DNA of 64,000 nt from Flagellimonas profundi. Lineage in GTDB: Bacteria; Bacteroidota; Bacteroidia; Flavobacteriales; Flavobacteriaceae. Below, one piece after another: positions 8,283-17,083 of this stretch (positions are counted from its first letter, which is position 1; the number at the start of each line of letters is the position of its first letter). Below the pieces are notes generated by a model, which did no database searches, was not told the DNA's origin, and worked only from the letters and a program-made list of their open reading frames with translations. Both the position numbers and the translations under genes were made by a program. The DNA lies in assembly GCF_017313275.1 (NCBI RefSeq), contig NZ_JAFLNM010000002.1:356357-420356 (forward strand). The letters are read 5' to 3'.

Positions 8283-9971
8283 ATGATGGCAACAGAAGTA
8301 AAACAGACAACTAGGGCACAGGAGTCCACCAATGCGATAGAGCGTTTGTACATTACCATGCGGCATCTGCTCAACCGTGGATTCTACAAGCCGTCCGGCG
8401 TTTCCGGAAATGCGCTTCGCAGCGCTCTGCTATTGCTCAGGCCCGAAATTTATGGCACCATTGCCGAAGACAAGGCAGAACTCAACGGATTGATTTATGT
8501 ACTGGAACGATTACCGGAAGGTATAGAGGAGTGCCGTTTTATCAATCTGACTTCAGATGAAGGTTTTGCCAAATCGCATTTGAAGGCCATTGTTCCACCA
8601 AAGCGTAGAAGAAATTGCTACCGCATCGACGACGAGCAGATGAACATCGAAATCACTCGGGGAAGGAGCGATATTTATGATATTTTGACCCACCTAACGT
8701 TTTTGTTTGTTGAATCCGACAAAATTTGCAGAAGGGTATTGGTGGATAACGGCAATGCCACCATTCGGGATTGGGACAAGCTTACCGAATTTGTACTTTC
8801 CGAAGAAAAGGACAACGAAGAAAGGGAGGTGGCCCTGATACATTGCGCCAATATATTGGGCAGGACTTTTGATGAGGTCGTGGAAATTGAAAACAAATTA
8901 AAGACCTCCGAGGACCCTGACCGTTTTTTAAATGTGATTTATTGGTTGGGCAAACTTGCCATTGAGGAAGAAACCACAGGCAACAAAAGAACTATAACGT
9001 TTAGTCCATTATTGCGAGAGCGTTTGGGGCACCACATACATGGAGAAAAGTGGGCGAATAAAATTAAGAGCACCTTACAACAACACAATTTGATGCATAG
9101 ACCGCTTCATATTATAAGCGCCAATATGCACAGTGTGATGAATTCCCTTTTTGCCAAAAAAGCCTTGTCAAAAGAATTTCCCGATAGTGAATCTTTGGAC
9201 ATTTATGAAGCTTTGGGCTCCGAGAAGCATAAAGCACTCAACAAAAAGGTAAAAAGCCATGCTGAAAAGAACGGCATGATTTTTTTGGACGATGAATCCG
9301 GAGCCAATATCGATGTTCAAATATTTGATACCGCCAAGTTTGGAAAAGAAAGCTGTTGTTATAAGTTGCCAGAGGATATTTCGGAGGAAGAAAAACCCGT
9401 TATATTTGTGATGGACTATGCCTTTGGAGAACAGGCTTATGAGACGATAGACGAGCTGTTGAAGCCTATGGAAGAAGGCGATAAAAAAACTTTTCTTAAT
9501 GTTGATTCGGTTTCCATTATGGGAAAAGCGGGCATTTTGGAAGGCGGCAAGGGTGATTTGATGATTCCATCGGCCCATATTTTTGAGGGAACAGCGGACA
9601 ATTACCCCTTTAAAAATGAGCTTAACGGTTCAGATTTTGAAGGATATGGTCTAAAAGTAATGGAGGGCACCATGGTTACCGTATTGGGAACATCGTTGCA
9701 GAATAGGGACATCCTTCAGTTTTTCCACGAATCCACCTGGAATGTTATAGGTTTGGAAATGGAAGGGGTACACTATCAGAAAGCAATACAGTCGGCCTCT
9801 CAAATTCGAAAAAGCATTAAAAAAGATGTGAAGGTGCGATACGCATATTACGCATCGGACAATCCCTTGGAAACTGGAAGCACTTTAGCTTCTGGCGGAT
9901 TGGGAACAACAGGGGTAAAACCCACATATTTGATAACGGACAGGATTTTAAAACAAATATTCAATTCATAG
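8283..9971 (+). CDS. DUF6909-like protein with a possible nucleoside-phosphorylase-like C-terminal half
   Basis: A 562-aa cytoplasmic protein with no signal peptide or membrane segment. I recall this family as DUF6909; no function is established. The start is one of two adjacent ATGs (8283/8286). The C-terminal third contains a string of motifs resembling purine nucleoside phosphorylase/nucleosidases: IMGKAGILEGGKGDLMIPSA (compare the GtaGgl...GDvvia block), MEGTMVTVLGTS, GLEMEGVHY (compare the EMEga substrate motif) and YYASDNPLETG (compare the SDxa block). This fold match is my inference by eye. It precedes the Wzz-like gene by 2 bases, so the two are in one transcript at the head of the polysaccharide cluster. 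Confidence 0.6.
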   Translation: MMATEVKQTTRAQESTNAIERLYITMRHLLNRGFYKPSGVSGNALRSALLLLRPEIYGTIAEDKAELNGLIYVLERLPEGIEECRFINLTSDEGFAKSHLKAIVPPKRRRNCYRIDDEQMNIEITRGRSDIYDILTHLTFLFVESDKICRRVLVDNGNATIRDWDKLTEFVLSEEKDNEEREVALIHCANILGRTFDEVVEIENKLKTSEDPDRFLNVIYWLGKLAIEEETTGNKRTITFSPLLRERLGHHIHGEKWANKIKSTLQQHNLMHRPLHIISANMHSVMNSLFAKKALSKEFPDSESLDIYEALGSEKHKALNKKVKSHAEKNGMIFLDDESGANIDVQIFDTAKFGKESCCYKLPEDISEEEKPVIFVMDYAFGEQAYETIDELLKPMEEGDKKTFLNVDSVSIMGKAGILEGGKGDLMIPSAHIFEGTADNYPFKNELNGSDFEGYGLKVMEGTMVTVLGTSLQNRDILQFFHESTWNVIGLEMEGVHYQKAIQSASQIRKSIKKDVKVRYAYYASDNPLETGSTLASGGLGTTGVKPTYLITDRILKQIFNS

Positions 9972-9973
9972 GT

Positions 9974-11023
9974 ATGGCAGACCAACCAGTAAATCAGAAC
10001 AGTTCAGGCGAAATAGACTTGGGACAATTGTTCCAGATGATCGGCAGGGGCTTTCAAAGGTTCTTTAATTTCATCGGCAGCATTTTTAAGGGCATTTTCC
10101 ATATAGTTATGCTGTTTCTGTTGTTTGTTCAAAAGAACATCATAGTTATTGCTGCAGCTATCATAATTGGCGGAATCGGAGGCTTTATTTTGGATAAAGT
10201 CCTACCCGAAAAATATATCTCCCGAATGGTGGTGGAACCAAACTTCAATAGCGTTCAGCAACTATACAACAATATTGCCTTTTACAACGATTTGGCCGAA
10301 GCACAAGATTCTGTTTCTCTAGCTACGGCTCTAAATATAACAGAACATGAAGCAGCCAGCATTGAAGAAATTTTCGCGGATTCCTATTCAGATGAAAATC
10401 AGAAAATAAAGCTTTTTGATCAGTTTATTCGTGGTTTGGACACCACTACCGTTAAAGCCATCGATTATGAGAACTACTTGAACAATTTTAACTCCATGGA
10501 TGCTAGGTTTCATCAAATATCCATGATCAGTACTGACAATAGAGTAGCTAAAAAAGCGCAACCGGCCATTATTAACTCGATTTCGGTCAATGAATACTTC
10601 AAGCTTCAAAAAAGAATCAATGATGAAAACTTGGACCTTCAGGATACCATTTATAGGAAACAATTGGAAGAGCTTGATTCTTTACAAAGCCTGTACAGAA
10701 CTGTATTGGTAAAAGAAGCGGATAAACCCATGCAGGGTACCAGCATTAATATGGCAGAAACTGGCGAATCAAGAAGTAGGGAGCTTGCTTTGGTACAGGA
10801 GAAAGATGTTTTGAAAGAAAAATTGGTAGAATTAAACCAGGAACGTGCCAATAAATCGACCATCATCAACGTAATAAGTGATTTCCCCACAAGAGGTGTG
10901 GAACAGAAGGGAATTTTGAGCAGCTACAAGTTTAAGCTTCCATTGGCGCTGTTAGCTTTGGTGTTTGGTGTATTGGCGTTGTTGGAACTTAATAGGTATT
11001 TGAAAGCCTATAACCAAAAATAA
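9974..11023 (+). CDS. Wzz-like polysaccharide co-polymerase (chain-length determinant topology)
   Basis: A 349-aa inner-membrane protein. A first transmembrane helix at about 50-78 (NIIVIAAAIIIGGIGGFIL) is followed by a large periplasmic domain rich in helices and coiled coil (heptads around residues 210-300) and a second helix at about 318-340 close to the C-terminus. Two terminal helices around a coiled-coil periplasmic domain is the Wzz/GumC topology, and the gene stands directly in front of the polysaccharide cluster. There is no cytoplasmic tyrosine kinase domain. Sequence motifs are weak, so the call rests on topology and context. It would set polymer length together with one of the Wzy-like proteins. 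Confidence 0.6.
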   Translation: MADQPVNQNSSGEIDLGQLFQMIGRGFQRFFNFIGSIFKGIFHIVMLFLLFVQKNIIVIAAAIIIGGIGGFILDKVLPEKYISRMVVEPNFNSVQQLYNNIAFYNDLAEAQDSVSLATALNITEHEAASIEEIFADSYSDENQKIKLFDQFIRGLDTTTVKAIDYENYLNNFNSMDARFHQISMISTDNRVAKKAQPAIINSISVNEYFKLQKRINDENLDLQDTIYRKQLEELDSLQSLYRTVLVKEADKPMQGTSINMAETGESRSRELALVQEKDVLKEKLVELNQERANKSTIINVISDFPTRGVEQKGILSSYKFKLPLALLALVFGVLALLELNRYLKAYNQK

Positions 11024-11058
11024 ACAGGCAGAGGATTACCAAAGTAAAAAAGAATGTA

Positions 11059-11835
11059 ATGAGGAGAATCTTGGTAACTGGTGCTGGGGGCCAATTGGGA
11101 AAAACATTGAAGGATTGTTCCATTGATTTTAAAGGAGCTATTTTTGACTTTAAAACCTCAAAGGAACTCGACATCACTATTCCTGAAAAAATTAAGCAGA
11201 CCTTAAAAACGGGCAATTATGATTACTGCGTCAACTGTGCCGCATATACCAATGTTGAACAGGCAGAAAAGACCCCTATTGAAGCCTATAAGGTAAACGC
11301 CGAAGCTGTAAATCACTTGGCTAAGGCATGTAAAAATCATGATGTTTCCTTGGTTCATATATCAACGGACTATGTTTTTGACGGGACCAAAAATAATCCC
11401 TATACAGTTGATGATTTAACCAATCCGATTAATGAATATGGAAAATCTAAATTAAAGGGTGAGGAATATATTCGTGAAATATTACCCAACCATTTTATTA
11501 TTCGCACATCTTGGCTTTATAGTAAAAAGTATGGGCATAATTTTTATCGTACTATTCTAGCAAAAGCAGAACAAGGTGCAGAGTTAAGGATTACTGATGA
11601 ACAGGTTGGGTGTCCTACGGATACCGAAACATTGGCAAAGTTCATTCTTGATGAGGTAATTTGTGGTCATAAACCCTATGGCACATATCATATTACAGAT
11701 GGAAAACCAATGTCGTGGTATGAATTTGCAGAGTATATCCTCGATGAAAATGGGCTTAAGGGAAAGACCAAACTGGTTTTGGATAGGAATTATCGTACAT
11801 TCGCAAAAAGGCCTAAAAACAGCATATTAATTTAA
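11059..11835 (+). CDS. rfbD: dTDP-4-dehydrorhamnose reductase
   Basis: Last step of dTDP-L-rhamnose synthesis: NAD(P)H-dependent reduction of dTDP-4-dehydro-L-rhamnose. A 258-aa SDR protein with N-terminal GAGGQLG nucleotide-binding loop, NCAAYTNVEQAE, STDYVFDG, the catalytic YGKSKLKGE (Tyr-x-x-x-Lys) and the family C-terminus RPKNSIL. It is slightly shorter than the usual 280-290 aa, with a compact C-terminal end, but no key motif is lost. First gene of an rmlD-B-A-C block, separated from the Wzz-like gene by 35 bases. Confidence 0.93.
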   Translation: MRRILVTGAGGQLGKTLKDCSIDFKGAIFDFKTSKELDITIPEKIKQTLKTGNYDYCVNCAAYTNVEQAEKTPIEAYKVNAEAVNHLAKACKNHDVSLVHISTDYVFDGTKNNPYTVDDLTNPINEYGKSKLKGEEYIREILPNHFIIRTSWLYSKKYGHNFYRTILAKAEQGAELRITDEQVGCPTDTETLAKFILDEVICGHKPYGTYHITDGKPMSWYEFAEYILDENGLKGKTKLVLDRNYRTFAKRPKNSILI

Positions 11836-11857
11836 CCAAAAACACTTTTAAAACTTA

Positions 11858-12916
11858 ATGGGAAAAGGCAACCAAAAAAACATCTTGATCACTGGAGGCG
11901 CCGGGTTTATAGGTTCTCACGTGGTAAGGCGTTTTGTTGAGAACTATCAAGACTACCACATTTTCAATCTTGATGCCCTAACGTATGCGGGTAACCTAGA
12001 GAATCTTAAGGATATTGAACACCATAACAATTATACATTTATAAAAGGAGATATAACAAATGACGATTTTCTGACCAACCTTTTTTCAGAAAATGAATTT
12101 GATGGTGTTATTCATTTAGCAGCAGAGTCTCATGTGGATCGGTCTATTTCCGACCCTTTATCATTTGTAAAGACCAATGTTTTGGGAACAGTGAATCTGT
12201 TGAACCAATCGGTTAAAATGGCAAAAAAGAATCCTGATTTCCGTTTTTACCATGTAAGTACTGATGAGGTGTATGGAGCACTGGGGGATACTGGATTTTT
12301 TACCGAGTCCACACCATATAGTCCTAATTCTCCTTATTCTGCATCCAAGGCAAGTTCAGATCACTTTGTGAGGGCTTATGGCGAAACTTACGGACTCCCT
12401 TTTGTGGTCTCCAATTGCTCCAATAATTATGGGCCAAATCACTTTCCCGAAAAATTGATACCTCTTTTTATAAACAATATCATCAACAATAAACCATTGC
12501 CCGTTTATGGTGATGGGAATTACACCAGGGATTGGTTGTATGTAAAAGACCATGCAAGGGCCATTGATTTGGTTTTTCATGAAGGAATCAATGGAGAAAC
12601 TTATAACATAGGTGGTTTTAATGAGTGGAAAAACATTGATTTAGTCAGGTTGCTGTGCAAGTTAATGGATAAAAAGCTTGGAAGAAAAGAAGGCGCTTCC
12701 GAAGAACTGATCGCTTTTGTGAAGGACCGTCCTGGTCACGACCTCCGTTATGCCATCGATGCCACCAAAATAAACAAGGAATTGGGTTGGAGCCCATCCG
12801 TAACATTTGAACAAGGACTTGAACTGACCATTGAATGGTATTTTGAGAATAAGGAATGGTTGGAACATGTCACATCTGGCGATTACAAAGAATACTACAA
12901 AAAACAATATCAATAA
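11858..12916 (+). CDS. rfbB: dTDP-glucose 4,6-dehydratase
   Basis: Second step of dTDP-L-rhamnose synthesis, converting dTDP-glucose to dTDP-4-dehydro-6-deoxyglucose with bound NAD+. A 352-aa extended SDR of typical length: [12 protein letters not shown] dinucleotide loop, [22 protein letters not shown], the catalytic [10 protein letters not shown], and [16 protein letters not shown]. The C-terminal [12 protein letters not shown] is family-typical. It lies 22 bases after rfbD and 13 bases before rfbA. Confidence 0.96.
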   Translation: MGKGNQKNILITGGAGFIGSHVVRRFVENYQDYHIFNLDALTYAGNLENLKDIEHHNNYTFIKGDITNDDFLTNLFSENEFDGVIHLAAESHVDRSISDPLSFVKTNVLGTVNLLNQSVKMAKKNPDFRFYHVSTDEVYGALGDTGFFTESTPYSPNSPYSASKASSDHFVRAYGETYGLPFVVSNCSNNYGPNHFPEKLIPLFINNIINNKPLPVYGDGNYTRDWLYVKDHARAIDLVFHEGINGETYNIGGFNEWKNIDLVRLLCKLMDKKLGRKEGASEELIAFVKDRPGHDLRYAIDATKINKELGWSPSVTFEQGLELTIEWYFENKEWLEHVTSGDYKEYYKKQYQ

Positions 12917-12929
12917 AGTTAATAGCAAG

Positions 12930-13799
12930 ATGAAAGGAATTATATTGGCCGGAGGGTCAGGCACTAGATTGCACCCATTAACACTTTCTGTGAGCAAGCA
13001 ACTGATGCCTATTTACGACAAGCCAATGATTTACTATCCATTGTCTACTTTAATGTATGCTGGGATAAAAGAGATTCTTATAATTTCCACACCAAAAGAC
13101 TTGCCTCTTTTCAAGGAACTTTTGGGAGACGGGGAGAAATATGGATGTTCTTTTGAATATGCAGTGCAAGAGGCGCCCAATGGGCTTGCGGAAGCATTTA
13201 TCATAGGAGAGGAATTCATCGGTAAAGACAAGGTGGCCCTTATACTTGGCGACAATATATTTTATGGTACCGGGTTATCAAAATTGCTGCAAGCAAACAA
13301 TGATCCACATGGAGGGATTATTTATGCTTATAGAGTTCATGATCCGGAACGTTATGGTGTCGTAGAATTTGATGAGGATGGAAGGGCAATTAGTATAGAA
13401 GAAAAACCTACCAACCCGAAATCCAATTATGCAGTTCCAGGAATATATTTTTATGACAATCAAGTTGTTTCCATTGCAAAGAGCATAAAGCCAAGTCCTC
13501 GTGGAGAATTGGAGATTACAGATGTTAACAAAGAGTATTTGAATCAAGGAAAGCTGAGTGTAAGCATCTTGGATAGGGGAACAGCTTGGTTGGACACCGG
13601 AACATTTCAATCGTTGATGCAGGCGTCTCAATTTGTTGAGGTCATAGAAGAGCGTCAAGGTTTAAAGATAGGCGCCATTGAGGCCGCGGCATACGAAATG
13701 GGCTTTATTGACAAAAATCAATTTAAAGCATTGGCAGAACCACTAATGAAAAGTGGCTATGGGAAAAACCTATTGGGAATTTTGAATAAAGGTATTTGA
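12930..13799 (+). CDS. rfbA: Glucose-1-phosphate thymidylyltransferase
   Basis: First step of dTDP-L-rhamnose synthesis: dTTP plus glucose-1-phosphate to dTDP-glucose. A 289-aa protein, the normal length. The start is placed at the ATG of [18 protein letters not shown], the nucleotidyltransferase signature; an upstream in-frame ATG at 12831 lies inside rfbB and adds unrelated sequence. Further motifs: [40 protein letters not shown] and TAWLDTGT. Its stop overlaps the start of rfbC by one base, which suggests translational coupling. Confidence 0.96.
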   Translation: MKGIILAGGSGTRLHPLTLSVSKQLMPIYDKPMIYYPLSTLMYAGIKEILIISTPKDLPLFKELLGDGEKYGCSFEYAVQEAPNGLAEAFIIGEEFIGKDKVALILGDNIFYGTGLSKLLQANNDPHGGIIYAYRVHDPERYGVVEFDEDGRAISIEEKPTNPKSNYAVPGIYFYDNQVVSIAKSIKPSPRGELEITDVNKEYLNQGKLSVSILDRGTAWLDTGTFQSLMQASQFVEVIEERQGLKIGAIEAAAYEMGFIDKNQFKALAEPLMKSGYGKNLLGILNKGI

Positions 13800-14344
13800 T
13801 GAAGGTAACTGAAACCAAACTAAAAGGTTGTTTTATCCTTGAGCCCAAAGTTTTTGAAGATGACCGAGGGTATTTTTTTGAGAGCTTTAATCACAAAACC
13901 TTTTGTGAAGCAATAGGGCAAGAGGTGGATTTTGTACAGGACAATCAATCCTATTCAACAAAAGGCGTTTTAAGGGGGCTACATTTTCAACATGGAGAGC
14001 ATGCCCAAGCAAAACTGGTTCGTGTGCTCGAAGGACGAGTGTTGGACGTTGCAGTCGATTTGAGGAAAGACTCACCTTCTTATGGAGAGCATGTATCGGT
14101 AGAGCTCACGGCAGATAATAAAAAACAATTGTTTATTCCTAGAGGGTTTGCCCATGGATTTGTCGTTTTAAGTGAAACTGCCCATTTCTTTTATAAATGT
14201 GATAATTATTACAATAAAGAATCGGAAGGCGGTATAAAATACAATGACACACATTTAAATATTGACTGGAAAATTTCTCCGGAAGACATGTTGGTATCCG
14301 AAAAAGATAAAGAATTGCCAAAACATTTTAATCCATTAACTTAA
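13799..14344 (+). CDS. rfbC: dTDP-4-dehydrorhamnose 3,5-epimerase
   Basis: Third step of dTDP-L-rhamnose synthesis, a double epimerisation at C3 and C5. A 181-aa cupin-fold protein of normal length: VFEDDRGYFFESF, QDNQSYSTKGVLRGLHFQ with the catalytic His, VRVLEGRVLDVAVDLR, IPRGFAHGF, and YKCDNYY. The ATG at 13799 overlaps the rfbA stop by one base (TGATG); a TTG one codon earlier is disregarded. Last gene of the rhamnose block. Confidence 0.95.
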   Translation: MKVTETKLKGCFILEPKVFEDDRGYFFESFNHKTFCEAIGQEVDFVQDNQSYSTKGVLRGLHFQHGEHAQAKLVRVLEGRVLDVAVDLRKDSPSYGEHVSVELTADNKKQLFIPRGFAHGFVVLSETAHFFYKCDNYYNKESEGGIKYNDTHLNIDWKISPEDMLVSEKDKELPKHFNPLT

Positions 14345-14354
14345 AAAATAGTAA

Positions 14355-15164
14355 TTGATCTCAACAGAATTAAACCATCAACTTACTCGTGCCATTAAAG
14401 CATCCATAGATGCTGGCAAGGCAATCATGAAAATATATAACTCAGCTGATTTTGGGACAGAGTTTAAAAAGGATGATTCCCCACTGACGCAAGCGGATTT
14501 GGAATCCAATAGGGTAATTATGTCCTATTTAACCAAAACAAGCATTCCGATTATTAGTGAGGAGAACAAAAACCTTGATTATAGCGCTAGGAAAAATTGG
14601 GATGTTTGTTGGATGGTGGACCCATTGGATGGCACAAAGGAATTCATAAAAAGAAACGGCGAGTTCACGGTCAATATAGCACTAATTAAAAATGGAACTC
14701 CAATTATAGGTGTTATTTATGTTCCTGAGACCCAAGAGCTCTACTATGCCAATGTTGAGGAGGGAAAATCGTTTAAAATAGCTGTGAGTGATGTTAAGGA
14801 ATTACCTGAAAACCTTTTTGATAAAGGAAATCAGTTGCTCCCTGCAGAAAAAAGTGGCTCAACAACCAAGGTCGTTGGCAGTAGATCTCACATGAACGAA
14901 CAGACTGAACAGTTTATAGAAGAACTAAAAAACAAAGGAAAAAATATTGAGATAGTCTCCAAAGGAAGTTCCTTGAAATTTTGTATTGTCGCAGAAGGAA
15001 AAGCAGACATTTACCCCCGGGTGGCACCAACAATGGAATGGGATACCGCAGCAGGACATGCCATATGCACAGCGATGGGATTAAAAGTGACCAACTGGGA
15101 AACAGGTGAAGATTTGACATACAACAAGGAAAACCTTTTGAACCCCTTTTTCTTAGTAAAATAA
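14355..15164 (+). CDS. cysQ: 3'(2'),5'-bisphosphate nucleotidase CysQ
   Basis: Dephosphorylates 3'-phosphoadenosine 5'-phosphate (PAP), the by-product of PAPS-dependent sulfotransferases, to AMP. A 269-aa inositol-monophosphatase-fold protein. Metal-binding motifs are visible: DDSPLTQADLESN, SEENK and WMVDPLDGTKEFI (the DPxDGTxxF signature), with WDTAAGHAI near the C-terminus. The reading frame opens with TTG at 14355; the nearest in-frame ATG is 25 codons further in and would cut the first helix, so TTG is the likely start. It sits 10 bases after rfbC. With two sulfotransferases downstream, its probable job is to remove inhibitory PAP during polysaccharide sulfation. Confidence 0.92.
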   Translation: MISTELNHQLTRAIKASIDAGKAIMKIYNSADFGTEFKKDDSPLTQADLESNRVIMSYLTKTSIPIISEENKNLDYSARKNWDVCWMVDPLDGTKEFIKRNGEFTVNIALIKNGTPIIGVIYVPETQELYYANVEEGKSFKIAVSDVKELPENLFDKGNQLLPAEKSGSTTKVVGSRSHMNEQTEQFIEELKNKGKNIEIVSKGSSLKFCIVAEGKADIYPRVAPTMEWDTAAGHAICTAMGLKVTNWETGEDLTYNKENLLNPFFLVK

Positions 15165-15599
15165 ATGACGAAAAAAGTATCCTATAAAAGACATTTGGCC
15201 AAGACCATAACCTGGAGGCTTGTTGGTACATTGGATACTATATTGCTCTCGTGGGCAATCACTGGCAACCCATTTACTGGACTGAAGATAGGTTTGGCAG
15301 AAGTTGTAACCAAAATGCTTCTTTACTATTTTCATGAAAGAATATGGTTAAATGCAGGAATTGACGATAGCAGGAAGAGGCATATTATAAAAACACTGAC
15401 TTGGAGGGTACTTGGAACTTTGGATACCATAACGTTATCTTGGATTATTTCTGGAGACCCATTCACGGGATTAAAAATAGGATTTGCCGAGGTCATTACT
15501 AAAATGATGTTGTATTATTTCCATGAAAGGACATGGTACAAGATTAATTATGGACTGGATAAAAGAAATCGAGCAAAAAGATGGAGGAGAACATCATAA
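15165..15599 (+). CDS. Tandem DUF2061 small membrane protein
   Basis: A 144-aa protein made of two head-to-tail copies of the DUF2061 domain (about residues 9-61 and 71-123). Over 53 aligned residues the copies are identical at 40. Each has the pattern K-T-x-T-W-R-x-x-G-T-L-D-T, a hydrophobic stretch, G-x-PFTGLKIG and YYFHER, and each is likely to form two short membrane helices. DUF2061 proteins are repeatedly found in sulfate-activation operons, but their function is not known. The ATG abuts the cysQ stop and the 3' end overlaps cysC by 19 bases, so it belongs to this unit. A role in sulfate or PAPS handling is inference from context. Confidence 0.85.
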   Translation: MTKKVSYKRHLAKTITWRLVGTLDTILLSWAITGNPFTGLKIGLAEVVTKMLLYYFHERIWLNAGIDDSRKRHIIKTLTWRVLGTLDTITLSWIISGDPFTGLKIGFAEVITKMMLYYFHERTWYKINYGLDKRNRAKRWRRTS

Positions 15600-16171
15600 A
15601 GCACAACTATAAAATTGGAATGAATGAAAGAAGAAAGGCCAATGGGCACAATTCATTCCTAATATTCTTTACGGGTCTATCAGGCTCCGGAAAATCTACC
15701 GTTGCCAATGCTCTCGAACAAAAATTGGTTGAAGAAAAGATAAAAACCTATACACTTGATGGTGACAATGTACGAAAAGGAATCAATAAGGATTTAAGTT
15801 TTTCTGCTGAAGATCGCTCAGAAAACAATAGAAGAATAGGAGAAGTGGCAAACCTTTTCGTAGATGCCGGTATGGTGGTTTTGGCCGCATTTGTGGCTCC
15901 TTTTGAAAAGGACCGAAATTTCATCAAAGAAACCGTGGGGGAGGAAAACTATGTTGAGGTGTTTGTGAATACCAGTTTGGAAGAATGTGAAAAAAGAGAC
16001 GTAAAAGGGCTCTATAAAAAAGCAAGAAAAGGAGAAATAAAGGATATGACGGGCATTTCCAGTCCTTATGAAGTACCTTTGCGCCCAGATATCATATTAA
16101 CGGAGACAGAGTCCGTTGAAGATGCGGTAAGTAGAATATACGAATTGATTCGACCCAAATTACAATTGTAA
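15581..16171 (+). CDS. cysC: Adenylyl-sulfate kinase CysC
   Basis: Phosphorylates adenosine 5'-phosphosulfate (APS) to PAPS, the sulfate donor. A 196-aa stand-alone kinase. The P-loop GLSGSGKST is at about residue 32, then LDGDNVRKGINKDL, FSAEDRSENNRRIGEVA, and the DMTGISSPYEVP motif that carries the conserved serine. Length and motifs are normal. The gene overlaps the DUF2061 gene by 19 bases and shares one base with cysD (TAATG), so the genes are tightly coupled. Because cysH and sulfite reductase genes are missing nearby, the PAPS is most likely used by the downstream sulfotransferases. Confidence 0.95.
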   Translation: MEENIIKHNYKIGMNERRKANGHNSFLIFFTGLSGSGKSTVANALEQKLVEEKIKTYTLDGDNVRKGINKDLSFSAEDRSENNRRIGEVANLFVDAGMVVLAAFVAPFEKDRNFIKETVGEENYVEVFVNTSLEECEKRDVKGLYKKARKGEIKDMTGISSPYEVPLRPDIILTETESVEDAVSRIYELIRPKLQL

Positions 16172-17076
16172 TGAGTAAATACTATTTAAACTATTTAGAC
16201 GAATTAGAGTCCGAAGCCATTTTTGTGCTCAGGGAAGTTTGGGCCCAGTTCCAAAACCCAGTAATCTTGTTTTCTGGCGGCAAGGATTCCATTGTGGTAA
16301 CCCATTTGGCAAGAAAAGCATTTTACCCAAGTAAAATACCATTTGCGTTAATGCACGTTGATACGGGACATAACTTTCCGGAAACCATAAAATTTAGGGA
16401 TGATCTTATTGATAGTTTGGGAGTTCAACTCATTGTGGGATCCGTTCAAGAGTCCATAGACCAAGGAAGGGTTGCCGAGGAAAAAGGAAAGAACGCGACT
16501 AGAAATGCTCTTCAAATAACAACATTATTGGATGCCATTGAATCCAATAGGGTGGATTGTGCCATAGGTGGAGGCAGAAGGGACGAAGAAAAAGCTCGTG
16601 CCAAGGAACGTTTCTTCTCACACCGCGACGATTTTGGTCAGTGGGACCCCAAAAATCAACGACCTGAGCTGTGGAACCTGTTTAATGGGCAACAATTCGA
16701 GGGAGAGCACTTCCGCGTATTTCCAATCAGTAATTGGACGGAAATGGACGTATGGAACTATATAAAAAGGGAAAACATCCAAATACCATCCCTTTATTTT
16801 GCCCACGAACGCGAAGTGGTTTGGAGAAGCAATTCGTGGATTCCAAATTCCGAATTTTTAAAGCTGGATGAAGGCGAGGAAGTTGTAACCAAGAAAATAC
16901 GCTTTAGAACACTCGGGGATATTACCATTACAGGAGGAATAGAATCGGATGCTGACACTGTTGAGAAAATTGCTCAAGAGGTATCGGCCATGAGGCAAAC
17001 TGAGCGTGGAAACCGCAGCGATGATAAACGCTCCGAAACAGCTATGGAAGACAGAAAAAAACAAGGATATTTTTAG
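16171..17076 (+). CDS. cysD: Sulfate adenylyltransferase subunit 2 (CysD)
   Basis: Small subunit of GTP-driven ATP sulfurylase, which makes APS from sulfate and ATP. A 301-aa protein of normal length: the PP-loop LFSGGKDSIVV at about residue 31, HVDTGHNFPE, GGGRRDEEKARAKER, PISNWTEMDVWNYI and the C-terminal SERGNRSDDK-like basic end typical of CysD. It overlaps the cysC stop by one base and is followed after 7 bases by cysN. Confidence 0.96.
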   Translation: MSKYYLNYLDELESEAIFVLREVWAQFQNPVILFSGGKDSIVVTHLARKAFYPSKIPFALMHVDTGHNFPETIKFRDDLIDSLGVQLIVGSVQESIDQGRVAEEKGKNATRNALQITTLLDAIESNRVDCAIGGGRRDEEKARAKERFFSHRDDFGQWDPKNQRPELWNLFNGQQFEGEHFRVFPISNWTEMDVWNYIKRENIQIPSLYFAHEREVVWRSNSWIPNSEFLKLDEGEEVVTKKIRFRTLGDITITGGIESDADTVEKIAQEVSAMRQTERGNRSDDKRSETAMEDRKKQGYF

Positions 17077-17083
17077 AAAAGAT

